Source: Bifidobacteriaceae bacterium
GTDB taxonomy: Bacteria; Actinomycetota; Actinomycetes; Actinomycetales; WQXJ01
Reading direction: 5' to 3'
DNA length: 45,549 bases
Assembly: GCA_031272885.1 (NCBI GenBank)
Contig: JAISSX010000047.1
Coordinates: 1-45,549 of the forward strand
Shown: positions 24,015 to 32,237 of the stretch, in pieces
How the letters are laid out: the number at the start of each line of letters is the position of its first letter
Numbering within the stretch: the stretch's first letter is position 1
Program-made: the position numbers and the translations under genes
The notes under the pieces: model-generated
What the model saw: only the letters and a program-made list of their open reading frames with translations
What the model was told of the DNA's origin: nothing
The model's database searches: none

Positions 24015-24949
24015 TGACTACCCAAACCGCCACCACGCCATCGGGCACAGCGGGCACAGCGGGCACAGCCGCACCCGCCGCTGCCACCCGCCGCAAGCCG
24101 CGTACCGCCCGCTTCTACCTCAACCGGGCCGGCCGGGCGGCGCTGTCCCTGATCGCCATCGTGATTGGCTTGATCTGGGTCTTCCCGGTCTACTGGATGA
24201 TCAACAGCGCCTTCCTGTCCAACGCCACCCTCAGCGCCTCGACGCCCACCTTCCTGCCGTTTGGCGGCTCCCTGAACAACTTCCGCCAGGTGCTGCAGCA
24301 CGGCAACTTCGGGGCGGCCCTGCGCATGAGCCTGATCGTCACCCTGACCACCGTGGTGATAGTGCTGCTGTTCGCCTTCCTGGCGGCGCTGGCCATCTCG
24401 CGCTACAAGTTCCGCGGCCGCAAGAGCTTTGTGCTGGCCGTCTTGTTCATCCAGATGCTGCCGGCCGAGGGCCTGTTCCTGGCCCAGCACTCGATGATGA
24501 AGGAACTGGGCCTGCTCAACAGTTGGCTGGGCGTCACCATCATCTACGTGGCGGCCGTGGTGCCTTTCACCGTCTGGATGTTGCGCGGCTTCGTGGCCGG
24601 CGTGCCGGCCGATCTGGAAGAGGCCGCCATGGTGGACGGACTGAGCCGCACCAAGGCGTTCTTCCGCATCACCTTCCCACTGCTGGCACCGGGCCTGGTG
24701 GCCAGCGGGGTCTATGCCTTCCTGCAGGCCTGGAACGAGTTCACGGTCGCGTTTGTGCTGCTGGATTCGGACAAGAAGACCCTGCCGCTGTGGCTGCGCG
24801 GCTTCATCCAGCAGTCCAGCCAGCAAGAGATCGATTGGGGCCAGGTGATGGCGGCCTCTACGCTGGTGGCGGTGCCTGTCATCATCTTCTTCTTGATTGT
24901 GCAAGGCCGCATGACCAGCGGCCTGGTGGCCGGCGCCGTCAAAGGCTAA
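24014..24949 (+). CDS. ABC sugar transporter permease (MalG type)
   Basis: 311 residues with the standard MalG layout: a membrane segment at about 37-57 (ALSLIAIVIGLIWVFPVYWM), four or five more, and the EAA loop EEAAMVDGLSRTKAFFRITF. It forms the channel with the preceding permease. The N-terminus contains a small tandem repeat (three CGGGCACAG units, 24042-24068) encoding a Gly-Thr-Ala run. It is followed within 15 bp by nagB, whose ribosome site AAGGAGGG overlaps its end. Confidence 0.93.
   Translation: MTTQTATTPSGTAGTAGTAAPAAATRRKPRTARFYLNRAGRAALSLIAIVIGLIWVFPVYWMINSAFLSNATLSASTPTFLPFGGSLNNFRQVLQHGNFGAALRMSLIVTLTTVVIVLLFAFLAALAISRYKFRGRKSFVLAVLFIQMLPAEGLFLAQHSMMKELGLLNSWLGVTIIYVAAVVPFTVWMLRGFVAGVPADLEEAAMVDGLSRTKAFFRITFPLLAPGLVASGVYAFLQAWNEFTVAFVLLDSDKKTLPLWLRGFIQQSSQQEIDWGQVMAASTLVAVPVIIFFLIVQGRMTSGLVAGAVKG
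24042..24068 (+). repeat. 9-bp tandem repeat, three units
   Basis: Three perfect CGGGCACAG units inside the MalG-type permease gene encode a flexible Gly-Thr-Ala stretch near the N-terminus. A copy of the interspersed 12-mer ends within the first unit. Confidence 0.7.
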
Positions 24950-24963
24950 GGAGGGCGCCAACC

Positions 24964-25749
24964 GTGGAAGTAGTCATCCTGCCGGATGCCAAGACCATTG
25001 CCGCCACCGCGGCGGACGCCATCGTGCACCTGCTGGCCGCCAAACCGACCGCCGTGCTGGGGCTGGCCACCGGCTCTTCCCCGCTGGCGCTGTACAACGA
25101 ACTGGCCTTGCGCTACGCCGCCGGGCAGGTGTCGTTTGCTCAGGCCAAGGCGTTCATGCTGGACGAATACGTGGGCCTGCCGGCGGAACACCCGGAGCGC
25201 TACCGCAACGTGATCGAACGGGAGATTGCCGCCCGGGTCGACTTTGCACCCGGTGCGGTGCAGGGCCCGGACGGCCTGGCGACCGACCTGCCGGCCGCCT
25301 GCCGGGCCTACGACCAGGCCATTCGTGACGCGGGTGGCGTGGATCTACAGATCTTGGGGATCGGTTCGGACGGGCATATTGCGTTCAACGAGCCGGGCTC
25401 GTCGTTGGCTTCGCGTACCCGGTTGAAGACCCTGACCCGCCAGACCATTGCGGACAACGCCCGCTTTTTCGGTGGCGACCCGGCGGCCGTGCCCCGGCAC
25501 GTCCTGACCCAGGGCCTGGGCACCATCATGGAGGCCAAGCACTTGGTGTTGATGGCCTTGGGCCGCCACAAGGCCGAGGCCATCCACCACATGGTGGAGG
25601 GCGGCGTCAGCGCCATGTGGCCGGGTTCGTTGTTGCAGTTCCACCCGCACGTCACCGTGTTGGTGGACGATGCCGCGGCCGCCCGCCTGCAGTTGGCGGA
25701 CTACTACCGCCACACCTACGCCAACAAGCCGGCCTGGCAGGGTTTGTAA
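24964..25749 (+). CDS. nagB: Glucosamine-6-phosphate deaminase
   Basis: 261 residues from GTG 24964, with AAGGAGGG upstream; an open frame extending 440 bp earlier is only a shadow of the permease gene. Motifs: LGLATGSSPLALYNEL (phosphate loop), FMLDEYVGLPAEHPERY (catalytic Asp), LGIGSDGHIAFNEPGSSLAS (Asp-x-His and Glu of the ring-opening site), VLMALGRHKAEAI. It converts glucosamine 6-phosphate to fructose 6-phosphate plus ammonia. Its place at the end of the ABC operon is the main evidence that the transporter handles amino sugars. No N-acetylglucosamine-6-phosphate deacetylase (nagA) is encoded in the window. Confidence 0.95.
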   Translation: MEVVILPDAKTIAATAADAIVHLLAAKPTAVLGLATGSSPLALYNELALRYAAGQVSFAQAKAFMLDEYVGLPAEHPERYRNVIEREIAARVDFAPGAVQGPDGLATDLPAACRAYDQAIRDAGGVDLQILGIGSDGHIAFNEPGSSLASRTRLKTLTRQTIADNARFFGGDPAAVPRHVLTQGLGTIMEAKHLVLMALGRHKAEAIHHMVEGGVSAMWPGSLLQFHPHVTVLVDDAAAARLQLADYYRHTYANKPAWQGL

Positions 25750-25752
25750 GCG

Positions 25753-25773
25753 GGGCACCGAAGGGGGTGGCCC
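25753..25773 (+). terminator. Possible terminator after nagB
   Basis: GGGCACC (25753-25759) pairs with GGTGGCCC (25766-25773) with one bulged G, followed by GTCTTGT. The U-tract is poor, so this is only a candidate. Confidence 0.4.
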
Positions 25774-25830
25774 GTCTTGTCGCCTTTGTCACAGTGCGAA
25801 AGTCCTGGCCAAATGCCGCACGGCACGGTA

Positions 25831-25842
25831 GCGTAATTACGC
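25831..25842. promoter_or_regulatory. 12-bp perfect palindrome upstream of the NlpC/P60 gene
   Basis: GCGTAATTACGC is a perfect palindrome with an AT core in GC-rich surroundings, 67 bp before the hydrolase start. It could be a site for a dimeric regulator. No family assignment is possible. Confidence 0.4.
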
Positions 25843-25909
25843 CACGTATGCCTTCTTCCCTGTTTCGGCGCCCGGCACCCGAGGTTCCGGGCGTGGTTAG
25901 GACTTAACC

Positions 25910-27340
25910 ATGCGCGCCCAATGCTCGCGTTTGGCCAAGCTGACGGCCGCGGTGGGCTTGGTGCTCGCCGTCGGCCTGACCGGCTTGCCCGCGGTGGCGG
26001 ACCCGAACGATGACGACCCGGCCGTTCAGGAAGCCCGCCGCCAAGAGGCCATCGCGGCCGCTTCGGTGGCCGAGCTGGAAGGCATGCTGGATGACCTGAG
26101 GGCCGAGACCGAAGCGGCCCAGATCAGGGCCGCGGAGGCGGCCGAGGCCTACAACGCCGCCGCCACCCAGCTCGACGCCGCCACCCTGGCGGCCGAGCAG
26201 GCCGAGACCGCCGCCCAAGCGGCCGAAACCGAACTGGCCTCAGCCCGCGCCACCCTGTCCCGCGTGGCGGTGGCCACCAGCCAGCAAGGCACCGACCTGG
26301 GCGTGCTGGAACCGTTCTTGACTGCGGACGGCCTCGAAGACGCCATGGCCCGCGGTGCCATGCTGCACGTGGTGGGGTCCAGCACGCAGCGCGCCACCAG
26401 CCAGTTGGCGTTGGCCAAACAATCGGCCGAACAGGCCCGTGTCAAGGCCGATGACGCGATGGCGCTGCAAGGCGCCCTGGCAGCGGAGGCAGAGACGAAG
26501 GCCCAGGCGGCGGCCGAGGCCGCCACCGCCGCCGAAGCCGCCGAAGCCGCAGCCGAGGTGGAACACCAGCAGTTACTGGAGGAACTGGCCGCCAAACGCC
26601 AAACCACGGTCGAGGCCGAAGCCGCGGCCGAACAGCGCCGCATCGACGAGGCCAACCGCAAGGCCGAAGAGGAACGGCGACGGCGCGAACAGGAGGCCCT
26701 GCAGCCGCCCACCCCCGTGACGCAGCCCACACCCACTCCCACCCCCACGCCGTCGGCCGAACCGAGCCAGACGGCCACGGCCAGCCCGGCGCCATCGGAC
26801 ACCGCCTCAGCCAGCCCGGCGCCATCGGACACGGCCAGCCCAACTGCCACCCCAAGCGACGGCGCGGACAGCGGTACCGCAGGTACGGACAGCGGCGGCA
26901 CGGACACTAGCGGCGAGGACAACGCAAGCGGCGAGACGGCCACGCCCACGCCGCCGGCCGGCGGTGGTTCGATCAGTTCCGACGCCGCCGCCCAGGCCGC
27001 GGTCGACTGGGCTCGGGCCCAGATCGGCAAGCCCTATCACTGGGGCGGCAACGGGCCCGATTCGTTCGACTGTTCGGGGCTGACCTCACAGGCCTACTAC
27101 AACACCAGCGGCAAGTGGATCATGCGGACGGCGGCCGATCAGTACGCGGCCGCCACCAAGATCTCGTATGACGACATGCGGCCGGGCGACCTGATCTTCT
27201 GGGACAACGGCAACGGGGTGTACCACGTGGCCATTTATTCTGGCGGCGGCATGATGATCGAGGCGCCGCGTACCGGATTGAACGTGCGGGAAACACCCAT
27301 CCGCTGGGCCAACACCACTCTGTGGGCCGGCCGGGTCTAA
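25910..27340 (+). CDS. Secreted NlpC/P60 peptidoglycan hydrolase with coiled coil (RipA/RipC-like)
   Basis: 476 residues. A signal peptide (about 1-30) precedes a long Ala/Glu-rich coiled coil (about 35-265), a Pro/Thr/Ser-rich linker (about 266-355) and a C-terminal NlpC/P60 domain. Catalytic residues can be placed at Cys387 (FDCSGL), His439 (VYHVAIYSG) and Glu451 (MMIEAPRTG), which matches the Cys-His-Glu triad known for RipA. Such enzymes cleave the D-Glu to m-DAP bond in peptide stems during daughter-cell separation; the coiled coil usually restrains activity. The linker contains two tandem copies of the AGCCCGGCGCCATCGGACAC 20-mer. It stands alone between nagB and the convergent ppa. Confidence 0.92.
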   Translation: MRAQCSRLAKLTAAVGLVLAVGLTGLPAVADPNDDDPAVQEARRQEAIAAASVAELEGMLDDLRAETEAAQIRAAEAAEAYNAAATQLDAATLAAEQAETAAQAAETELASARATLSRVAVATSQQGTDLGVLEPFLTADGLEDAMARGAMLHVVGSSTQRATSQLALAKQSAEQARVKADDAMALQGALAAEAETKAQAAAEAATAAEAAEAAAEVEHQQLLEELAAKRQTTVEAEAAAEQRRIDEANRKAEEERRRREQEALQPPTPVTQPTPTPTPTPSAEPSQTATASPAPSDTASASPAPSDTASPTATPSDGADSGTAGTDSGGTDTSGEDNASGETATPTPPAGGGSISSDAAAQAAVDWARAQIGKPYHWGGNGPDSFDCSGLTSQAYYNTSGKWIMRTAADQYAAATKISYDDMRPGDLIFWDNGNGVYHVAIYSGGGMMIEAPRTGLNVRETPIRWANTTLWAGRV

Positions 27341-27357
27341 CGGCGGCGCGTCAACGC

Positions 27358-27930
27358 TCAGTAGTCGCCGCGGGCGGCGGCCTCTTCGGCCCGGCGGAAC
27401 GAAGCCAGGATTTCGGCCTCGGCGCCGGCCCGGTCGGTCCAGTGCGAACCTTCCACCGACTTGCCCGGCTCGAGGTCCTTGTAGATCTCGAAGAAGTGCT
27501 GGACCTCTAGCCGGTGGTATTCCGAAACGTCGTCGATGTCCTGGCGCCAGGACGCCCGCGTGTCATCCGCCGGCACACACAGCACCTTGTCATCGCCGCC
27601 TTTTTCGTCCGTCATGCGGAACATGCCCAGGGCCCGGCAGCGGATCAGGCAGCCGGGGAAAGTCGGTTCTTCCAGCAACACCAGGGCGTCCAACGGGTCG
27701 CCGTCCTCACCCAGGGTGCCGTCCACGAAACCGTAGTCGTCCGGGTAGCGGGTGGCGGTGAACAGCATGCGGTCCAACTTGATGCGGCCGGTTTCGTGGT
27801 CCACCTCGTACTTGTTGCGGCTGCCTTTGGGGATTTCGATGGTGACATCGAACTCCAGCGGCTTGTCGCTGCCCGATGCCGTGTGGTCGGTGTGGAGGGC
27901 GGTGGACTTCTTGGCCGGCGTGGCGGTCAT
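27358..27930 (-). CDS. ppa: Inorganic pyrophosphatase (family I)
   Basis: 190 residues from ATG 27930, with GGGAG upstream. Motifs: [38 protein letters not shown] (metal-binding Asp cluster), KVLCVPADD, and [13 protein letters not shown]. It hydrolyses pyrophosphate and so drives biosynthetic reactions in the cytosol. It has about 20 extra N-terminal residues compared with mycobacterial enzymes, and a short Glu/Ala tail. It is convergent with the NlpC/P60 gene (17 bp apart) and divergent from dacB, the same arrangement as Rv3628/Rv3627c. Confidence 0.95.
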   Translation of the reverse strand: MTATPAKKSTALHTDHTASGSDKPLEFDVTIEIPKGSRNKYEVDHETGRIKLDRMLFTATRYPDDYGFVDGTLGEDGDPLDALVLLEEPTFPGCLIRCRALGMFRMTDEKGGDDKVLCVPADDTRASWRQDIDDVSEYHRLEVQHFFEIYKDLEPGKSVEGSHWTDRAGAEAEILASFRRAEEAAARGDY

Positions 27931-28014
27931 TGATGGCTCCCAGGTCGCTGCGGTACGGGTGTCTGGTCACTAGTCTGGCCTATGTAGGTCCGCCGTGAAA
28001 AACCCGCGAAAGGT

Positions 28015-29424
28015 GTGCTGTTGGTCAAGGTTAGGGCAAGAAGGCTGGCCTTGGGCTTGGTGGCCCTGGCCGGTTTGGCGGCCTGCCTGCCCGGCGCGGC
28101 GACCGCGGTGGGACCGACTGGCCAAGCATCGCCGCAGGCCACGGCGGTGGAGGTGGCGCACAGCGGGCCGGTCCAGGTAGCCCAACTGCTGGATGAGGCG
28201 GCCCCCATTCCCACCACCGAACAACTGGCGGCGCTGGCGCAGGCTGCCCTGACCGAAGACAAGGTTGGACCGGCCGTGGGCGTCTCCGTGCGGGACGTGC
28301 TGACCGGCGCCGAACTGTTCAACAACGGCACCGGAGCCCACACCCCCGCCTCCACCATGAAGATCCTGACGGCCGCCAGCGCCATCGACCACCTGGGGCC
28401 GTCCGCCGCCCTGGCCACCACGGTGGTGTCGGTCAAGACGGGCCAAGGCCAGGCGGCGGTGACGCTGGTGGCCGGCGGCGACGTGCTGCTGGCGCCCGAT
28501 GCCGGCAACCCGCTGGCCGTCAACGGCCGGGCCGGTTTGGGCGACCTGGCCCGAGCGGCGGCGGTGGCGCTACGCGGCCAAGGGGTGACCGAAGTCACGG
28601 TGGCGCTAGATGACACCCTGTTCACCGGGCCCAACCTGTGGCCGGACTGGGCCTGGAGCCCCACCACCGAATGGGGCAGCCCGATCTATCCAATTGCCAT
28701 CTACTCCGGCCGGGCTGGTGAGAACTTCGACGAACACACCTACCTGGCGGACCCGGCCATCGCAGCCGCCCAGCAGTTCGCCCTCAAGTTGGCCGAAGCC
28801 GGGGCTGATACCAGCCTGAACCTGCCGCAGTTGACGGTGACCGGCGAGGTGGCCCGGGCCGCCGCCCCCGCGGCGGCCCGCGAAATCGCCCGCGTCCAAT
28901 CCGCGCCGCTGCGCGAATTGGTGTCCTGGCAGTTGCAAATGTCTGACAACGTGTTGAGCGAGGCCCTGGGCCGGGTGGCGGCGGTGGCGGCCGGCCAGGA
29001 AGGCAGTTTCGCAGGCTGCGCCGCGGCCATCAGCCAGACGGTCGAATCGCTTGGCCTGGACGCCACCGGGTTGAACCTGGTTGACTGCTCCGGCCTGTCC
29101 CATGATTCGGTGGTGCCGGCCGGGCTGCTGACCGCCATGTTGACGGTGGCGGCCGGTGACCAGTGGGCCACCATTCAGCGCGGCCTGCCGGTAGCCGGCC
29201 TGGAAGGCACCATGAGCGCACGCCTGGTGGACTACCCCGCGGGCGGCAACGTGCGGGCCAAGACAGGCTCGCTGACCGGCGTCAACGGCCTGGCCGGGGT
29301 AGTGCAGACCACCTCGGGCCGGCAGTTGGCCTTCGCGGTTCTGATCGACCAGTCGCAGGCCATCTGGTATGAGACGGTCAGGGGGGCCCTGGATGAGTTC
29401 GCCGGCGGCCTGGCCGGGTTATAG
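28015..29424 (+). CDS. dacB: D-alanyl-D-alanine carboxypeptidase/endopeptidase (PBP4, peptidase S13)
   Basis: 469 residues. A signal peptide (LALGLVALAGLAACLPGAATA) is followed by the serine-enzyme motifs STMK (about 113), SDN (about 310) and KTGS (about 416), with the inserted domain of class C PBPs in between. The LAAC inside the signal peptide is lipobox-like, so lipid anchoring is possible. It trims or cleaves peptide cross-links outside the membrane. Start: GTG 28015 gives the full frame, but GAAAGG at 28008-28013 is better spaced for TTG 28021, which may be the true start. Same position as Rv3627c. Confidence 0.92.
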   Translation: MLLVKVRARRLALGLVALAGLAACLPGAATAVGPTGQASPQATAVEVAHSGPVQVAQLLDEAAPIPTTEQLAALAQAALTEDKVGPAVGVSVRDVLTGAELFNNGTGAHTPASTMKILTAASAIDHLGPSAALATTVVSVKTGQGQAAVTLVAGGDVLLAPDAGNPLAVNGRAGLGDLARAAAVALRGQGVTEVTVALDDTLFTGPNLWPDWAWSPTTEWGSPIYPIAIYSGRAGENFDEHTYLADPAIAAAQQFALKLAEAGADTSLNLPQLTVTGEVARAAAPAAAREIARVQSAPLRELVSWQLQMSDNVLSEALGRVAAVAAGQEGSFAGCAAAISQTVESLGLDATGLNLVDCSGLSHDSVVPAGLLTAMLTVAAGDQWATIQRGLPVAGLEGTMSARLVDYPAGGNVRAKTGSLTGVNGLAGVVQTTSGRQLAFAVLIDQSQAIWYETVRGALDEFAGGLAGL

Positions 29425-29455
29425 ACCATCCCAGACGGCACGTTAGGGTTGGTGC

Positions 29456-30496
29456 ATGGCTCCCCAGATCAACTACGCGCTGGCCCGCAAGGTGGGCCAG
29501 GCCGCGTTGCCGCCCGGGCCGGCCATCACCCCGGCCGAGGCCATCTCACTGGTAGCCGATCTGCGCCGCAGCGTCGGCTCCGCCTTGGGCTACGTGGCCG
29601 AGATCACAGGCCTGGATGAAGCCTGCCGGGCCGCCGCCCAGGTGCCAGTGGCGATTGTCGACCGGCGCGGCCTGGTCAAGGCCAACGTGGGCATGGCCGA
29701 ATCCTTGATCGAGGGCGCTATCACGGACGACGGCGCCGGCTGGATCACCCGCAACGCGGCCGGCGCCCAGTTGGGTGGCCTGTTGGCGGTCATGGCCGCC
29801 CGGGTGTTGGGCCAGTTCGACCCGTTCGCCAACGACGGCGCCGGGCGGGTGGCGCTGGTGGCCCCCAATGTGTTGCGCTTCGAGCGCGAACTGGGGGCGG
29901 ACCCAAGTGACTTCCATCTGTGGATTGCGCTCCACGAGGTGACGCACGCCGCCCAGTTCTCGGCTGCGCCTTGGTTAAGGGACTGGTTGCGCGGCCACCT
30001 GGCCCAGTTGGCGCAGGAAGACGATCCGGATGATGAAGCCGGTGGCCCGTTCAAGCGCCTGTTGGCGGCGGCCCGCAAGCTGCCGCATCTGCTGGAGGAC
30101 AAGGGCGAGGGTTCACAGCCGCTGGAAGGCCTGTTGAGCCGGCGCCAAGCCCAGGTGTTGGCTGAAGTAACAGCCACCATGTCGCTGCTGGAAGGCCACG
30201 CGGACGTCATCATGGACGCGGTTGGCCCGGCCGTGCTGCGGTCCATTGAGCAACTGCGGCCCAAGTTTGACGCCCGCCGGGTGGCCCGTGGCCGCCTGGA
30301 ACGGGCGGTGCGGCGCCTGGCCGGCATTGAGGCCAAGACCGCCCAATACGTGCAGGGGGCGGCCTTTGTGCGAGCCGTCCTGGCCGAGGTGGGCCACGAG
30401 GGCCTTGGGGCCGTCTGGGTGGGCCAGCAGAACTTGCCCACACCGGCCGAGATGGATGACCCTTCGGCCTGGCTGGCGCGCGTCCACGGCGCATGA
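29456..30496 (+). CDS. DUF2342 zinc-dependent metalloprotease-like protein
   Basis: 346 residues. The zincin motif HEVTH (His160, Glu161, His164) sits in LWIALHEVTHAAQF, and a second conserved stretch, ATMSLLEGHADVIMDAVG, provides the likely third ligand. These proteins are named after a loose association with F420 biosynthesis genes, but their substrate is unknown. The gene sits between dacB and tilS exactly as Rv3626c does. Its stop overlaps the tilS start by 4 bp (ATGA). No F420 genes are seen in the window. Confidence 0.88.
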   Translation: MAPQINYALARKVGQAALPPGPAITPAEAISLVADLRRSVGSALGYVAEITGLDEACRAAAQVPVAIVDRRGLVKANVGMAESLIEGAITDDGAGWITRNAAGAQLGGLLAVMAARVLGQFDPFANDGAGRVALVAPNVLRFERELGADPSDFHLWIALHEVTHAAQFSAAPWLRDWLRGHLAQLAQEDDPDDEAGGPFKRLLAAARKLPHLLEDKGEGSQPLEGLLSRRQAQVLAEVTATMSLLEGHADVIMDAVGPAVLRSIEQLRPKFDARRVARGRLERAVRRLAGIEAKTAQYVQGAAFVRAVLAEVGHEGLGAVWVGQQNLPTPAEMDDPSAWLARVHGA

Positions 30497-31536
30497 ACGG
30501 ACGGCCTGACCCGGCGGTGGCGGCCGGCCGGGTGGCGGTGCGCCGCTGGCTGGCGCAGCAGGCTGTAGTGCCCGATGGCGCCCCCTCACCTTTACTGCTG
30601 GTGGCCTGTTCCGGCGGGGCCGATTCCCTGGCGTTAGCCGCCGCGGCCGCCTTCGAGGCGCCGCGCGCCGGCTGGCGGGCCGGCGCCGTTGTGATCGACC
30701 ACGGCCTGCAATCAGGCTCCGCCGCGGTGGCGGCCCGGGCGGTCGCCCAATGCCGTGACCTGGGCTTGGACCCGGTCGAGAGCCGCCGCGTGGCGGTTGA
30801 CCGGGCGGCCGGCAACGGGGTGGAGGCGGCGGCCCGAGAGGCCCGCTACGCGGGCCTCGCCGAAGCCGCCGCGGATCAACAAGCCGGCGCCGTCCTTCTA
30901 GCACACACCATGGATGACCAGGCCGAGACCGTGCTACTTGCGCTGGCGCGCGGCTCTGGGCCGCGCGCCCTGGCCGGCATGGCACCCGCCAGAGACTTGT
31001 TCCACCGCCCCTTCCTTGGCCTGCGCCGGGCGGACACTGAGGCGGCCTGCCAAGCCCTTGGCCTGGAACCGTGGCAGGACCCGACCAACCGGCCCGGCGG
31101 CCCGCTGCCGTCCCGCCGGGCCGAAGTGCGGGCCACGCTGTTGCCGGTGGCCATTGAGGTGCTGGGCCCGGGCCTGGTGCCCGCCCTGGCCCGGACGGCC
31201 GAAGGGCTGCGCCAAGACCAGGACTATCTGGATACGCAGGCGGCGGCCCTGCTGGCCGCCGCCCAGGCCGCCGCCCCAAGACCCCGGGCCCAAACCCCCC
31301 AGGCCCTGGACGCCAAGACGCTGGCCCAAGCCCACCCGGCCCTACGGCATCGGGCACTGCACCAGGCTGCCCAGCAGTGGGGCGCCGCCGCTGGTTCGTT
31401 GACCCACGCCCACGTGGCGGCCCTTGACGCCCTGGTGACTGCCTGGCACGGGCAAGGCCCGGCCGCCCTGCCCGGGGTCGCCATCGGGCGCTGGAACGAA
31501 GGCGGTCAGGCCCTGATCGGGCCCCAAACCACGTAG
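30493..31536 (+). CDS. tilS: tRNA(Ile)-lysidine synthetase
   Basis: 347 residues. The PP-loop ATPase motif ACSGGADSLAL (about 38-48) and the downstream VVIDHGLQSGS and LLAHTMDDQAETVLLAL are diagnostic. The enzyme attaches lysine to C34 of the tRNA-Ile precursor with anticodon CAU so that it reads AUA. The C-terminal half is short, as in other actinobacterial members that lack the full C-terminal domains. ATG 30493 overlaps the DUF2342 stop by 4 bp. A copy of the interspersed 12-mer lies at 30569-30580, encoding V-P-D-G. Confidence 0.93.
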   Translation: MNGRPDPAVAAGRVAVRRWLAQQAVVPDGAPSPLLLVACSGGADSLALAAAAAFEAPRAGWRAGAVVIDHGLQSGSAAVAARAVAQCRDLGLDPVESRRVAVDRAAGNGVEAAAREARYAGLAEAAADQQAGAVLLAHTMDDQAETVLLALARGSGPRALAGMAPARDLFHRPFLGLRRADTEAACQALGLEPWQDPTNRPGGPLPSRRAEVRATLLPVAIEVLGPGLVPALARTAEGLRQDQDYLDTQAAALLAAAQAAAPRPRAQTPQALDAKTLAQAHPALRHRALHQAAQQWGAAAGSLTHAHVAALDALVTAWHGQGPAALPGVAIGRWNEGGQALIGPQTT

Positions 31537-31641
31537 GCCAACCGTCCCTCACGTTTCCCACACATCGGTATGGGAGACTTGAGCCTCGGAAGTGCACATA
31601 CCTGCACCAACCACGGCACTAAAGCACTAAGGAGAACCCCG

Positions 31642-32196
31642 GTGGATGCCACCGACATGGGCCAAGACTTGGAGAAGGTCCTGCTGTCCGCGGAACAGAT
31701 CGACCAACGGCTCACCGAACTGGCGGCCCAAATCGATGCCGACTACACCGGGAAAGACCTGCTGCTGGTGGGCGTGTTGAAGGGCGCTGTGATGGTGATG
31801 GCAGACCTGTCCCGCAAGCTCCACACCAAGGTGACCATGGACTGGATGGCGGTGTCCTCCTATGGTTCGGGCACCAAGTCAAGCGGCGTGGTGCGCATCC
31901 TGAAAGACCTCGACACCGACATTCACGGCCGCAACGTGCTGGTGGTAGAGGACATTGTCGACTCCGGCCTGACCTTGTCCTGGCTGCTGGCCAACCTGAA
32001 GTCCCGCGGCGCCACCTCAGTTGAGGTTGCCGCCCTGATGCGCAAACCGGCCGCCGCCAAGGTGGACGTGCCGGTGCGCTACGTGGGGTTCGATATTCCG
32101 CCCGAATTCGTGGTGGGCTTCGGCCTTGATTTCGCCGAGCGCTACCGCAACCTGCCGTTCGTAGGCACCCTGGCGCCCCGCGCCTACCAGTCCTAG
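31642..32196 (+). CDS. hpt: Hypoxanthine phosphoribosyltransferase
   Basis: 184 residues from GTG 31642, with AAGGAG 7 bases upstream; an open frame reaching back to 31570 is not supported by any ribosome site. Motifs: [16 protein letters not shown], the flexible-loop residues VSSYGSG, the PRPP-binding signature [14 protein letters not shown], and [17 protein letters not shown]. It salvages hypoxanthine and guanine to IMP and GMP. It follows tilS after about 105 bp and precedes ftsH, the order known across Actinomycetota. Confidence 0.95.
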   Translation: MDATDMGQDLEKVLLSAEQIDQRLTELAAQIDADYTGKDLLLVGVLKGAVMVMADLSRKLHTKVTMDWMAVSSYGSGTKSSGVVRILKDLDTDIHGRNVLVVEDIVDSGLTLSWLLANLKSRGATSVEVAALMRKPAAAKVDVPVRYVGFDIPPEFVVGFGLDFAERYRNLPFVGTLAPRAYQS

Positions 32197-32237
32197 AACG
32201 CCACCAACCGACCCGTCACCTACCGGAAGAAACCAGT

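Noticed and set aside
24523..24963. N-terminal extension of NagB
   Set aside because: Shadow of the permease gene; NagB homology begins at GTG 24964 behind a strong ribosome site.
25750..25909. c-di-AMP (ydaO) riboswitch ahead of the NlpC/P60 gene
   Set aside because: Such riboswitches are known before wall-hydrolase genes in actinobacteria, but I could not find the conserved ydaO sequence blocks in this 160-base leader.
30113..31597. 494-residue open frame on the minus strand
   Set aside because: Antisense to DUF2342 and tilS, Pro/Arg-rich, no recognisable domain; a shadow frame.
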